Shown piece by piece: positions 34,101 through 39,802 of a stretch of DNA of 64,000 nucleotides. Position numbers and translations under genes: made by a program. The notes beneath the pieces are model-generated. The model was not told where the DNA came from. It was given only the letters and a program-made list of their open reading frames with translations, and ran no database searches. Each line of letters opens with the position of its first letter. Position 1 is the stretch's first letter. The DNA is from Hippopus hippopus. Taxonomy: Eukaryota; Mollusca; Bivalvia; Cardiida; Cardiidae. The stretch lies in assembly GCA_946811185.2 (NCBI GenBank), contig OX328109.1:2790001-2854000 (forward strand), in the 5' to 3' direction.

Positions 34101-34727
34101 TAGTCATTTACATTCGAAAAACGATTGCAGCGATATCTAGTTTATTCCACTGTGAGATGAAAGAAAGTAGATGTTGCTTTGATCAGTTGTCGAATGTCCC
34201 CAGCCCGTCATTTTTGACAATGTAATGTCCGAATGATAGAAAAGGAAAACAAATGAACGGACTGGAACCCAGGCTACCACTAATCATAAAAAGAACTGAA
34301 TTGTTCTTGTTGTTGAAATATCTCAACCATCAGATTGCTACTATGTTTTCCTAAGCCTTCTTTGCTCGAGTTGGTAAAACTTGGGATTATGTGGTAAAGA
34401 GTTAACTGTAGTTAACTCCCTTTGCAGGGTCTAATCCTGAAAAATCAACCAAGGGAACAGGCCTCACCTTCAAAAAATATGCATGAGCGTGTGAGATTTA
34501 AACAACCTAATATGAATGATACCAAAGACTTTCAAGCAAAAAGCTGGAGAATCACACAAATAGCATGTGACGCAAAACAAGCCTTGCTAGATGCGTTTCA
34601 ATGTGAAATCAAGTTCAAGTTAGGCGTGAGACTTGACAAGTCTGTGAAGAGGAAAAATGATTCGAGAAAGACGAAAGAACTTCTCCGACGAAGTTTCAGG
34701 GTGCAGAAACATGGAGCTGTAGTCTGA
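12974..34727 (+). CDS. ERAL1: ERAL1, mitochondrial Era-like GTPase / 12S rRNA chaperone
   Basis: ERAL1 is an Era-family GTPase that binds the small mitochondrial rRNA and aids 28S mitoribosome assembly. Coding exons are 15461-15784, 17009-17136, 19195-19272, 21695-21741, 22986-23047, 25674-25780, 27981-28547, 29268-29417, 32968-33048 and 34428-34727. All have GT-AG introns and matching phases and sum to about 613 aa; a probable first exon lies at 12974. G motifs: G1 GTANSGKS, G2 region NTTRENTPSV, G3 DTPG, G4 NKID (split by an intron), G5 VSAL. A PGPWLYHSS block follows, then a KH-like region. Compared with the 437-aa human protein, it has a long charged insertion between G4 and G5 and a KH domain without the GxxG loop. 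The start is unresolved. Confidence 0.93.
13205..13433. mobile_element. Family A MITE, best complete copy (reference)
   Basis: 229 bp from TTAACCCTTTACCACAC to GTGTGGTAAAGGGTTAA, with a terminal inverted repeat of about 17 bp including the TTAA at both ends. The core is a near-perfect foldback built on AACATTGTGGGAAAAGGAGA and its complement around TGCTGGTAACCAGCA. TTAA flanks followed by CCC suggest a piggyBac-type origin. Other copies or fragments: 150, 1066, 2215, 3998, 15806, 17205, 20455, 21548, 23090, 25435, 29786, 31300, 34340, 34764, 37088, 43340, 44545, 47750, 51627 (start positions). Confidence 0.8.
13698..13918. mobile_element. Family A MITE in ERAL1 intron 1
   Basis: Almost complete. 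The left end has lost the TTAACCCTTTACC portion (CCGCAAAATCCC instead); the right end GTGGTAAAGTGTTAA is intact. Confidence 0.7.
13950..14187. mobile_element. Family A MITE in ERAL1 intron 1, opposite orientation
   Basis: Bounded by TTAAATCTTTACCAAATC and TGTGTGGTAAAGGATTAA. Its half order is reversed relative to the copy at 13698. Confidence 0.7.
14226..14752. mobile_element. Family A MITE split by a SINE
   Basis: The left half is 14226-14350 and the right half 14675-14752 (GCAAATGCTGTCAATTTTGA to GGTGAAGAGTTAAC). A type 1 SINE lies between them. Confidence 0.7.
14365..14675 (-). mobile_element. SINE type 1 nested in a family A MITE
   Basis: Minus-strand tRNA head at the right end (CCCAATAGCTCAGTTGGTAG). 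TTTATATTTT flanks both sides and is a likely target-site duplication. Confidence 0.75.
14750..14970. mobile_element. Family A MITE in ERAL1 intron 1 (cluster member)
   Basis: Starts TTAACTCTTTACAATGTG directly at the end of the preceding split copy, so the two share or abut their TTAA. The core is eroded. Confidence 0.6.
14972..15192. mobile_element. Family A MITE in ERAL1 intron 1 (cluster member)
   Basis: From TTAACTCTTTACCATGTGG to TTCGGTAAAGGGTTTAC. It abuts its neighbours on both sides. Confidence 0.6.
15186..15428. mobile_element. Family A MITE ending 33 bp before ERAL1 exon 2
   Basis: The right end TCGGTAAAGAGTTAAC lies just ahead of the exon 2 acceptor. This is the fourth member of a head-to-tail run of MITEs covering 14226-15428. 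Confidence 0.7.
15461..15784 (+). CDS. ERAL1: ERAL1 exon 2
   Basis: The acceptor TTTAATTTCAG lies 33 bp after the end of a family A MITE; the donor is GTATGT. The exon encodes TWSRYLFYLTPQSHSVSRL, a basic, acid-poor stretch, followed by an acidic low-complexity region (DKMDGEDAVFVDADDNQDYN). This is the poorly conserved region ahead of the G domain. Upstream in-frame codons come from the MITE and should not be included. Confidence 0.85.
15938..16153. mobile_element. Family A MITE in ERAL1 intron 2
   Basis: Core AATGCTGGTTACCAGCATGT with strong arms; right end GTGTGGTAAAGGGTTAACT. An older fragment with the same left half lies just before (15806-15915) and begins inside the bases following exon 2. 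Confidence 0.7.
16536..16748. mobile_element. Family A MITE in ERAL1 intron 2, second copy
   Basis: From TTAACTCTTTACCGAACG to GTGTGGTAAGG. The core foldback has a single-base change (GATACCAGC). A more eroded copy lies at 16340-16530. Confidence 0.7.
16882..16936. repeat. Family D hairpin (about 60 bp)
   Basis: GTGTAGATCAGAGGTCAGAC pairs with GTCTGATCTTGATCTACAC across a TGCGTGTTCTGTGCA centre. Other copies start near 19465, 21435, 24803, 25836, 36840, 40678, 50890, 51538, 55640, 62103, 62788 and 63282. It lies about 70 bp before ERAL1 exon 3. Confidence 0.7.
17009..17136 (+). CDS. ERAL1: ERAL1 exon 3, G1 P-loop
   Basis: The acceptor is TTATTTCAG and the donor GTAATA. The exon encodes KILRVALIGTANSGKSTLIN and SLIGWK: the first beta strand and Walker A loop of an Era GTPase, close to human VLRVVLLGAPNAGKST. 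Confidence 0.96.
17320..17545 (+). mobile_element. SINE type 2 in ERAL1 intron 3
   Basis: Matches 18705 and 41420: GGTTGTGAGTTTGATGTGTGG (B-box region), CCTCTCACCTCTGATGCATG and the tail TTAAAATGGCGTTAAGCTCC then ACAAACAAACAAA. The head is 5'-truncated. Confidence 0.7.
17800..18105 (+). mobile_element. SINE type 1 in ERAL1 intron 3
   Basis: Full length. The tRNA-like head (GTAGCTGAGTTGGTAGTG, GGTTTGATCC) is followed by the body and an ATCCAATCAATCAATTAG tail. Confidence 0.8.
18249..18460. mobile_element. Family A MITE in ERAL1 intron 3
   Basis: Left end TAACCCTCTACCAAACAATC. The core is a nearly exact foldback (AATGCTGGTGACCAGCATTT). The right end is lost where a family B element begins. 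Confidence 0.7.
18470..18695. mobile_element. Family B MITE in ERAL1 intron 3
   Basis: AATACATCCACATGATGCAT to CATTAAACCCCTTTTTCGCA, with a degraded internal palindrome (TTAGCCTGCACAGACTACCC). The left terminus is missing. Confidence 0.6.
18705..18905 (+). mobile_element. SINE type 2 in ERAL1 intron 3, second copy
   Basis: Has the tRNA-like head AGCTCAGTGGTTAGGGTATC and B box GTGGGTTTGATATG, then the conserved body. It lies between two family B elements. Confidence 0.75.
18910..19175. mobile_element. Family B MITE directly before ERAL1 exon 4
   Basis: From TATGGCCTGTGGCAAAAGG to CAGAGCAAGGCTCATG with an intact internal palindrome. It ends about 20 bp upstream of exon 4; the acceptor tract starts at its edge. 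Confidence 0.7.
19195..19272 (+). CDS. ERAL1: ERAL1 exon 4, G2 switch region
   Basis: The acceptor is CTTTCTCCAG and the donor GTAAGT. It encodes 26 codons including SSKINTTRENTPSVLTKDDT, matching the Era effector loop (KxxTTR). The acceptor is about 20 bp after the end of a family B MITE. Confidence 0.95.
20205..20425 (+). mobile_element. SINE type 1, 5' truncated, ERAL1 intron 4
   Basis: Starts within the head (GAGCTCGGCCAGTTTC) and runs to CACTAAACAATTAGTCAACC; the body matches other copies. Confidence 0.7.
20905..21320 (+). mobile_element. Diverged SINE type 1 with expanded ATTC microsatellite
   Basis: The head-like AGCTTAGTCAGTAGCATAC and body segments (ATTGTCATTGCAACAGG...TTTCATTTCTCTCTCA) are interrupted by a duplicated segment and a CATT/ATTC run at 21126-21220, then resume at CCTCTGAGCATTGTC. 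Confidence 0.55.
21695..21741 (+). CDS. ERAL1: ERAL1 exon 5, G3 DTPG
   Basis: This 47-bp micro-exon encodes VIIDTPGIMSSSQRI plus part of an Arg codon. The acceptor is TATTTCAG and the donor GTATGA. It contains the DxPG switch II motif. Confidence 0.95.
21829..22095. mobile_element. Family C MITE, ERAL1 intron 5
   Basis: CATATGGCCTGAAACACGC at the left and GCGTGTTGCAGGCCATAT at the right form the inverted ends. Two internal GC palindromes contain AGCCTGCGC/GCGCAGGCT, related to the one in family B. Confidence 0.7.
22113..22232. repeat. Large near-perfect hairpin
   Basis: Arms of about 44 bp (GATAATCAACTGGTTGTGTG...AAAATCTGTCACT and complement) enclose a spacer of about 35 bp. The arms differ by very few bases. 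Confidence 0.8.
22685..22976 (+). mobile_element. Family E repeat ending CTCTTGT, next to ERAL1 exon 6
   Basis: Shared with 28943-29251 and 54880-55072: ACTTGGACAAGTTGTTTATT, AGTTATGCCCCTTTTTC and GGTGCTCTTGTTTT. The end lies 10 bp before the exon 6 acceptor. Confidence 0.7.
22986..23047 (+). CDS. ERAL1: ERAL1 exon 6
   Basis: This exon encodes HYISLQTDQEIEESVKDADM, aligned with HHLELSLLEDPWKSMESAD of human ERAL1. Its acceptor is ATATTTCAG. The polypyrimidine tract follows directly on the CTCTTGT end of an interspersed repeat. The donor is GTAAGA. Confidence 0.93.
23309..23578. mobile_element. Family C MITE, ERAL1 intron 6
   Basis: CATATGGCTTGCAAAAAAGG to CATGTTGCAAGCCATG. The second internal palindrome is damaged by a local duplication (GACACTATACTCA twice). 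Confidence 0.65.
23885..24505 (+). mobile_element. SINE type 1 split by an insertion
   Basis: The head and first body half (23885-24112) and the tail (24440-24505, GATATAACTGAAGTAATATT to CAATCAATCAATCAG) flank about 330 bp of other DNA with its own CpG-rich character. Confidence 0.6.
25674..25780 (+). CDS. ERAL1: ERAL1 exon 7, first half of G4
   Basis: The exon encodes GIIYDCGRQRAKFHDKLLKI, LHENSDKPSF and LMLNK. The NK of the NKxD guanine-specificity motif ends the exon and the ID starts exon 8. A long polypyrimidine tract precedes the acceptor. The donor is GTACTC. Confidence 0.95.
25915..26411 (+). mobile_element. Repeat ending GGGCCATGATGGCCCTCTTGT, ERAL1 intron 7
   Basis: A CTCTTGT-type end preceded by a GGGCCATGATGGCCC palindrome is a common mollusc repeat terminus. 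Two loosely related segments of about 230 bp with TATAGCTCTGTGGTC/TATAGCCCTGGTGTC motifs suggest an internal duplication. Confidence 0.55.
26453..26670. mobile_element. Family A MITE in ERAL1 intron 7
   Basis: TTAACCCTTTACTGAATGAGG at the left; core AATGCTGGTTACCAGCATTT; the right arm is truncated near AACAAAACAGTCCC. Confidence 0.65.
27556..27967. mobile_element. Family A MITE with a duplicated left arm and extra right arm, before exon 8
   Basis: The left half (CTTACCAAGCGACAAAATTT) occurs twice in tandem (27556, 27648). It is followed by a full core and right arm, then a third partial right arm ending GTGGTAAAGGATTAA at 27967, just 13 bp before exon 8. Confidence 0.65.
27981..28547 (+). 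CDS. ERAL1: ERAL1 exon 8, G4-G5 with long insertion
   Basis: The exon has 189 codons. It begins IDLFKNP (end of G4) and has TLTNRTLGGKKFGQSDLERS, related to human LTEGVVNGKKLKMRQ. A long Glu/Lys/Gln-rich stretch with coiled-coil character follows. The exon ends NFDAVFPVSALKGHGIGYIL, containing the G5 SAL motif. The human segment between G4 and G5 is about 72 aa; here it is about 175. A GTCT microsatellite begins right after the donor. Confidence 0.95.
28558..28700 (+). repeat. CTGT tetranucleotide microsatellite after ERAL1 exon 8
   Basis: CTGTCTGTCTGTCT-rich DNA begins 11 bp after the donor. It is followed by a C-rich stretch (GCCCTGCCCTGCCCTGCCC) at 28735-28790. Confidence 0.85.
28943..29251 (+). 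mobile_element. Family E repeat ending CTCTTGT, before ERAL1 exon 9
   Basis: Same motifs as 22685-22976. The CTCTTGTTTT end runs straight into the exon 9 polypyrimidine tract. Confidence 0.7.
29268..29417 (+). CDS. ERAL1: ERAL1 exon 9
   Basis: The exon has 50 codons including AKPGPWLYHSSIVTCQNPMQ and HIEQYVPYVVDI. It matches the human QAQPGPWEYHSAVLTSQTPE...LPQEVPYNV linker between the G domain and KH domain. The acceptor TTTTCTAG follows the end of an interspersed repeat by about 17 bp; the donor is GTGAGT. Confidence 0.95.
29457..29787. repeat. Nested palindrome in ERAL1 intron 9
   Basis: Outer arms CACCAACCATTCTTAAGAAC and GTTCTCAAGAATGGTTGGTG enclose two inner inverted repeats centred on AAACCATTTGGTTTAGCCAA. 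Each has CCAGAATTTTCTAAATTTGA arms. Partial copies occur at 36950-37040 and 41825-41890. Confidence 0.75.
29943..30172. mobile_element. Family A MITE in ERAL1 intron 9
   Basis: TTAACTTTTTACCAAAGGAC to GTGTGGTATAGTGTTAA. It adjoins an earlier copy (29786-29945) end to end. Confidence 0.65.
31388..31613. mobile_element. Family A MITE with internal duplication
   Basis: The core contains ATGGTTGAAAATGGTTGAAA from a local slippage. The right arm ends ATATGGTAAAGGGTTAG. Confidence 0.5.
31810..32120 (-). mobile_element. SINE type 1, ERAL1 intron 9
   Basis: Full-length minus-strand copy with the tRNA head at the right end (GGTAGCTGAGTTGGTAGCGT) and the start GATTGATTGTATGGTGTTTG at the left. Confidence 0.8.
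32216..32452. mobile_element. Family A MITE lacking the left half of its core
   Basis: TGAACTCTCTACCATATGAC to GTTTGGTAAAGAGTTAA. The foldback begins directly at TTGGTAACCAGCATTTTC, so about 60 bp of one core arm are missing. Confidence 0.6.
32455..32675. mobile_element. Family B MITE, ERAL1 intron 9
   Basis: TACATCTCCATAATGCAATA to TTCACAGAGCATGGCTTA. It adjoins the preceding family A element. Confidence 0.6.
32695..32945. mobile_element. Family B MITE directly before ERAL1 exon 10
   Basis: ATGAGCCATGCTCTATGAAA to GCCAGGGCATGGCTTAT. It ends 22 bp before exon 10; the intervening bases are the T-rich acceptor tract. Confidence 0.7.
32968..33048 (+). CDS. ERAL1: ERAL1 exon 10, start of KH domain
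   Basis: The exon has 27 codons (NILYWNVTNYNRLEIVMELL, VKNRFEM), corresponding to the first beta strands of the type II KH domain. The acceptor TTTCCAG is preceded by a T-rich tract directly beyond a family B MITE; the donor is GTAAAA. Confidence 0.9.
33553..33626. repeat. GC-rich near-perfect hairpin, ERAL1 intron 10
   Basis: Arms of about 34 bp (TTTGGCACATCAGAAATCTT then ACCTCGGGGC, and complement) with a loop of only about 6 bases. Confidence 0.8.
33685..33925. mobile_element. Family A MITE, ERAL1 intron 10
   Basis: Two left-type halves in inverted orientation, like 5665-5936. The core is eroded (GCTGGTAACGCACATTACC). Confidence 0.6.
34428..34727 (+). CDS. ERAL1: ERAL1 exon 11, KH remainder and stop
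   Basis: The acceptor is CTTTGCAG. The exon encodes GLILKNQPRE, a roughly 30-residue polar insertion, then SWRITQIACDAKQALLDAFQ and CEIKFKLGVRLDK, matching human ISQIAQEAGHDLMDIFLCDV and RLSVKLLK, and a basic tail of about 28 residues. The GPKG loop of human is replaced (KNQP before the insertion, QAKS after it). TGA is at 34725-34727. Confidence 0.93.
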   Translation, partial: GLILKNQPREQASPSKNMHERVRFKQPNMNDTKDFQAKSWRITQIACDAKQALLDAFQCEIKFKLGVRLDKSVKRKNDSRKTKELLRRSFRVQKHGAVV

Positions 34728-34737
34728 GTGGGCGTAA

Positions 34738-34743
34738 AATAAA
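34738..34743 (+). promoter_or_regulatory. ERAL1: ERAL1 polyadenylation signal AATAAA
   Basis: A canonical AATAAA occurs 10 bp after the stop codon, implying a very short 3' UTR. No other candidate lies between the stop and the MITE fragment that follows. Confidence 0.6.
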
Positions 34744-34924
34744 AGTATGATGCGTCTTATAAACTTTTTACCAAACGCAAAAATTTTGGACATGTCCAAA
34801 TTGAAAGCATTTGCAGACGACAAATTAAAGGTGGCTCAAATAACCAAAATGGTCCTTTAATTAGTTTAAACATATTTATTTTACTTGGTTGAGAAACAAG
34901 TTCTTACAACTTGTCTCTCTTGAT

Positions 34925-35085
34925 TCTTTGTGGTGTGCGTGGTTGTGAGGTAGAGCGTCAGCCTCGTAACCATAAGGTCCCAAGTTTGATACCAGGGATT
35001 GGCAGCTGGTGTCAACTTGGGGATTGTTCATTGGCCCAGACATTCAGCGCGAGTACTGGTATAGTTCGCAGATAGCAGAATCGAA
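34925..35085 (+). mobile_element. SINE type 3, tRNA-derived head
   Basis: GTGGTTGTGAGGTAGAGCGTC...CCTCGTAACCATAAGGTCCC resembles a tRNA D-arm to anticodon arm. The body GGGATTGTTCATTGGCCCAG is shared with 38425-38580. Confidence 0.6.
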
Positions 35086-35786
35086 AATGGTCCTTGATAG
35101 GGTTGAAAACATTGTGGGAAAAGGAGAAAATGGTAACCAGCATTTTCTCCTTTTCAGACAATGTTTTCAAAAGCCTTCTTCCTCAGGGTCATGAAAAGTT
35201 GTGATTGTTTGGTAAGTGGTTAAATAAGTCATGCTCTGGCTAAAGCCCCAGTTACACCAAACTAGATTTTAGAATGTCTAACCCTGTCCTGACGTGACTG
35301 GAAAAATGGGTTGAGGTCGGGGTAGAACGTGCAATTTTGGCCTAATAATGTCTGAAGCCCCTGTCTCACTAAACCTGTTCTTAGAAAGTCTTACCCCGGT
35401 CAACAAAATCGTAAAACGGGCTGAGGTCGGGATAGGACGTGCAATTTCGATAGGTAAAATGCAAACACACTGCTAAATGATGCCCGACTGCACCACATCT
35501 CTAATAGGATTGAAATACGGCAGTTCCGTTTGTAGTATGTCCATCTCATTTTAAGTACGTAGTCACTCCATCTAGTTGCAAGACAGGATGGATGGCCAAA
35601 AATTTTGAGCAGGTTCATAGTTCTGGGGCACCCTTCCCATCCTAACCCATCCATCAAGTTTGTAAACAGATCGTAAAAGGTTGCTAATACGTCCACTCCA
35701 TGTGAACACAGTTTAAGTCTGTTTGGCAAAAAGTTTTGGAACAGTGAGAACGAGTTTGGTGTGATGGGGGAATTAAAAGGGGGTTT

Positions 35787-36015
35787 ATCTTTTTACCAAA
35801 TGATAATATTTTAGATAGATCCAATTTGAAAGCACTTGCAGATGACAAAATTTATTTGGCACAAATAAATGGGATTTATATCAGATAGTCTAGAAAACTT
35901 TGTGGGAAAAGGAGAAAATGCTGGTTACTAGCATTATCTCCTTTTCCCAAAATGTTTTCAAAAGGTCTACTTCTCAGGGTCGTTAAAACTTGGGATCCTG
36001 TGGTACAGTGTTAAC
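35787..36015. mobile_element. Family A MITE, full copy
   Basis: TTACCAAATGATAATATTTT to CCTGTGGTACAGTGTTAA with an intact core. Confidence 0.65.
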
Positions 36016-36059
36016 CCTTAGGGTGCTTAATAAACCCAACACACTTTTTTAATCTAGAG

Positions 36060-36660
36060 ATAAAACATAAATAATTATCACATAACCTTGATTGTTTTCA
36101 GTGTAATATACCCATTACGAATTTTCTTATCTTATACACGGTTGATATCACAATTGTGTGACATGATTTTTGACATCATTTTGTACACATGTACTGGTAT
36201 TTCATAGAAGTGAAGTGGTTTTATGGATATTACCACTAGTGCATCTATAGATGGTTTTGCAACTTCTGATATATAATTCGTGAAACACCGTTATGTGAAA
36301 AAAAAAAATCTGACATTTGTCAGCCTTTGAGATAAAATTTTATTGAACTCGTCAATAAAAGATATTATTTTATGACATAACCTCCCATGTTTTCAGTGTA
36401 ATATACCCATTACGTATTTTCTTATCTTACACATGTTTGATATCACAATTTAGTGAAGTCATTTTTGACGTCATTTTATACATATTTCATAGAAGTGAAT
36501 TGGATTGCCGCAGGGCATTTATAGATGGTTTTGCATCTTCTGATCTATAATTTGTGAAATATTGTTATCTGATAAAAAGAATCTGACATTCGTTGGCGTT
36601 GGAGATAAATTTTATTAAACTGGTCAAGAAAAAAATGTTATTAAGCTCACCAAAGGTTCG
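36060..36660. repeat. Tandem duplication of about 300 bp
   Basis: Both units contain TTTTCAGTGTAATATACCCA, TTTCTTATCTTA, TTTTTGACATCATTTT / TTTTTGACGTCATTTT and ATAGATGGTTTTGCA. An inverted AATAACATTT...TAATAAAATTTTATCTCAAA segment continues to 36820. Confidence 0.7.
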
Positions 36661-37374
36661 CTAAATAACATTTCCTCTAGACTCGTTTAATAAAATCTTA
36701 TCTCAAACACCATGACACCACATATGTCAGATCCTATATATGTCCCCCAAAGGCTCACTTAATAACATTTTCTCCAGACTCGTTTAATAAAATTTTATCT
36801 CAAATACCAACTCATGTCAGATTCTATATACACAGGATCAAGGTTGAGTTTGTGTAGAATGTCTCAGCAAAGCAGAAAGGGTAGATTGCTTTGTGCAATC
36901 TGATCTTGATCCACACTGGCCGCAAAAGCAATTACAGTTGGGAAAAGTACTTTAGCCAATCATGAGTTGTGTTACTTTCAAATTTAGAAAATTCTGGAGA
37001 ATAAGACTGAGAACGATCTCAAGAATGGTTGGTAAATACAGACCTTGGTAAATTCTTCTAATTCTTGGAAATGGATAGCTTTACCTTTTTACTACACAAT
37101 CTGGAGTTTTAACAGCCCTGAGAAAGATGGCCTTTGAAAACAATGTGGTAAAAAGAGAAGATACTGGTTGCCAGCATTTTCTCTTTTTCCCCCAATGTTT
37201 TGAACACTATCAGAGATCTGTAGCTCATTTGTTCCAATCTTGAATGTGTTGTCAGTCTTTATTTCCCATTCAGAGGATGCAACTTTTGTTGTTGTTGTTG
37301 TCAGAAAGGGTTAATATTCCGTAACAAACATTGTGGAAGATGGACTCCTATTGCAAAAAGAACATTTTATGTCA

Positions 37375-37740
37375 GTTTGTGTTCAAGATACATCTTTACA
37401 GACAGAGAGTAAACAAACGCTATTATAACTTGATAGTGTGTAGAATCTATTCAGCTGTGTAAACATAGATTAAAAAATTGATATAAGGTATATGGGATTT
37501 AAAAAACGCAGGAGATTTCTCATCAATTTAAGACCAGAAACAACCACAGTGATGTCTTAGGTACCTTCAAGAGAATGAAATGCATTTTCTGTCCGTCGTA
37601 ATCTGTGCAACATTGCAACCATCAGGGGCAACATTTGGCACGAAAATACAATAATGATTATAGTTTCATATAATAAAGATGAAATTGGTTTAAAAAATGG
37701 ATGAAAACGAGTTAAGATGTATTTTTAAGGCTTTTTCTTA
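37375..37740 (+). repeat. Family G repeat, copy 1
   Basis: About 350 bp shared with 52690-53040 (same strand) and 54563-54870 (opposite strand). Markers are CTATTCAGCTGTGTAAAC, AATGAAATGCATTTTCTGTC and CATTGCAACCATCAGGGGCA. Confidence 0.7.
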
Positions 37741-38157
37741 TTCATATTAAACTTCACAAAATTGATGTTTGTTGTTTCGTGGTTATGTCTCCTGTTTTAG
37801 ACAATGGATCGTTTTATATTCTGTAACAAACATTGTGGGGGATGAACTAGTGTTGCACTAATTTATTCTTTAGCAAAAATAATTTGTTCTACAGAACATT
37901 TATGTTGATTGAAAGGCTTTTTCTGATTAAACTTGATAAAATACATATTTTATATCTTTGTTTTGATGTTATCTTGCACTGTTTTCAGAATAGATGGGTT
38001 TTCTACTCTGTAAAAAACATTGTTTAGGATGGACTGATGTTGCAAACCAGTTGAAACATTTATTCTTAAAAATAATGTCCCTCGTCCAGAAGCTTTATGA
38101 TTTAAACTTCACGAAAGTTTTATTATCTATACTATAATTTCGACAGGATCTCGATTA

Positions 38158-38395
38158 CCGCAACACTTTGCCAACCAATCCCATGTTTAAACAACCCCGA
38201 GGAAAAAGAAAAAAGGTCGTTTGAAACATTGTGGGAAAAGGAGAAAATGCTGCTGAGCAGCATTTTCTCCTTTTCTCACAATGTTTTTCTTCCCTCTCAA
38301 GGACAAACTCCATCATTTGAGCTTCGTTTATTATGTCGTCTGCAACTGCTTTCGATTTGGACAAGCCTTGAACTTTGTCGTCTGGTGTAGCGTTC
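38158..38395. mobile_element. Family A MITE, full copy
   Basis: The core has the shortened centre AATGCTGCTGAGCAGCATTT. Left end CCGCAACACTTTGCCAACCA; right end GTCGTCTGGTGTAGCGTT. Confidence 0.65.
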
Positions 38396-38424
38396 AAAAT
38401 ATCTTTAATAGCTGAACTTCGAGT

Positions 38425-38580
38425 GTGGTGTCAGTGGTTGTGAGGTAGAGCCTCGGCCTTGTAACCATAAGGTCCCAAGCTCTATACCCGGGAGCGGATG
38501 TCAACTTTGGGATTGTTCATTGGTCCACACATTCGGCGCGAGTACTGGTGTCGTTCCCAGGAAGCAGAATCGAGATATAT
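38425..38580 (+). mobile_element. SINE type 3, second copy
   Basis: GTCAGTGGTTGTGAGGTAGA...ATTCGGCGCGAGTACTGGTG. It is closer to a putative master sequence than the copy at 34925. Confidence 0.6.
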
Positions 38581-38981
38581 TAGTATAAGTTGTAAGAACT
38601 TGTTTCTAAATCGATGTAAAATAAATACATTTAAACTAATCTGCGAGCGACTACCCAGATTTTTTTTCTGTAAAGGAGCGATAACTCCAACACGAGTATG
38701 ACTGCGAAGTAAAAGATACTACTCTTTACCAGAAAAGAATTTGTTTGACTTGTTATATTGAAACGACTTGTCTATAGTGTTATGGGAGACCACTCCTTCA
38801 TGCATGGCTTCATCCCGATTTAGAAATACAATACCTAACAACTGCGTTAGGGAGAATTCTCTTTAGCTCAGTGGTTATGGTGTTGGCCTTTCGTCCGGGC
38901 GTTCTAGGTTCGAATCCTGCCCGGTCCATTTATTTCGTAAGAATAGGCATATTGCTAGCATTTCTTGTCGAAAAATAATTG

Positions 38982-39245
38982 AGCCATGCTTTGGTAAAAG
39001 GGGGCTTAATGCATCTCCGTGATGCATGATACCGATCAAGCTATCACATAATTATGGATCATAAATAGCCACCTTTTCTCAACAACCAACCTAATCATGG
39101 GGTAGACTGGTCCTTGGACAAACAGAAAAATCGACCACTAGCGAAAAGTTTCGGTCCAGGTCAGCCTGCGCGGACTGCGCAGGCTGACCTGAGTCGATAC
39201 GTTTAGAAGATGCATTAAGCCCCTTTTTCACAGAGTACGGGTCAA
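38982..39245. mobile_element. Family B MITE, full copy
   Basis: TGAGCCATGCTTTGGTAAAA to CACAGAGTACGGGTCA. The internal palindrome AGGTCAGCCTGCGCGGACTG is intact. Confidence 0.7.
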
Positions 39246-39794
39246 TTAAATGTGACTCGAATGACGGGAATTGTCTATACGCAAGTAGGGTACGCGGCAT
39301 AAGCCACGTAGTTCTTTAACAACCCCCAAATAATGGCACTCGAATTTCACCTCTCTGCTAAAAAATCCTCAGAAATCAAGAGGAAATATTCAGTAAAGTA
39401 CACCAAAAAGCCAAAAAAAGAACAGAGGCACCAAGATTTTCTTTCTGTTTAGTTTTCGATTGTGTTGCCTTTTTTTGGTATTTTTGTGTTACCTTTGAAA
39501 AGTGTTTCAATTAAACTTTTACAAGGAGTATGCCCTGGCACCCTCCTGGCAGAAGTTTAAAACAACATGAATAGAGGGCTAACTCATGGCGGCCTTTGTT
39601 ATTATTCTTTATCTCGATCAAACGTTACGATGTGTGCAAGGACGAAAGATAATCATCATGGTTAGTCTTCTTCTTCCTCACCATTTTGGCGTGACGGCAT
39701 TCGGCGTACAGCGAAAACGAAAGAAGAATCTGGCAGCCGCATTTTCAGATACCTTTGGACGTGACGTTTGTTGGCGCGAAATCGTAATGTTATG

Positions 39795-39802
39795 TGACGT
39801 CA
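39795..39802. promoter_or_regulatory. CRE palindrome TGACGTCA upstream of Kv channel 1
   Basis: A perfect CREB/ATF site, TGACGTCA, lies about 190 bp upstream of the start codon in a comparatively CpG-rich segment (39650-39850). It suggests activity-dependent transcription, as for many neuronal genes; this is inference only. Confidence 0.4.

Noticed and set aside
38870..38935. Possible tRNA gene (TTTAGCTCAGTGGTTATGG ... GGTTCGAATCC)
   Set aside because: A and B boxes are present but the 3' acceptor strand has no pairing 5' partner and the anticodon stem does not form. It is probably a SINE head.
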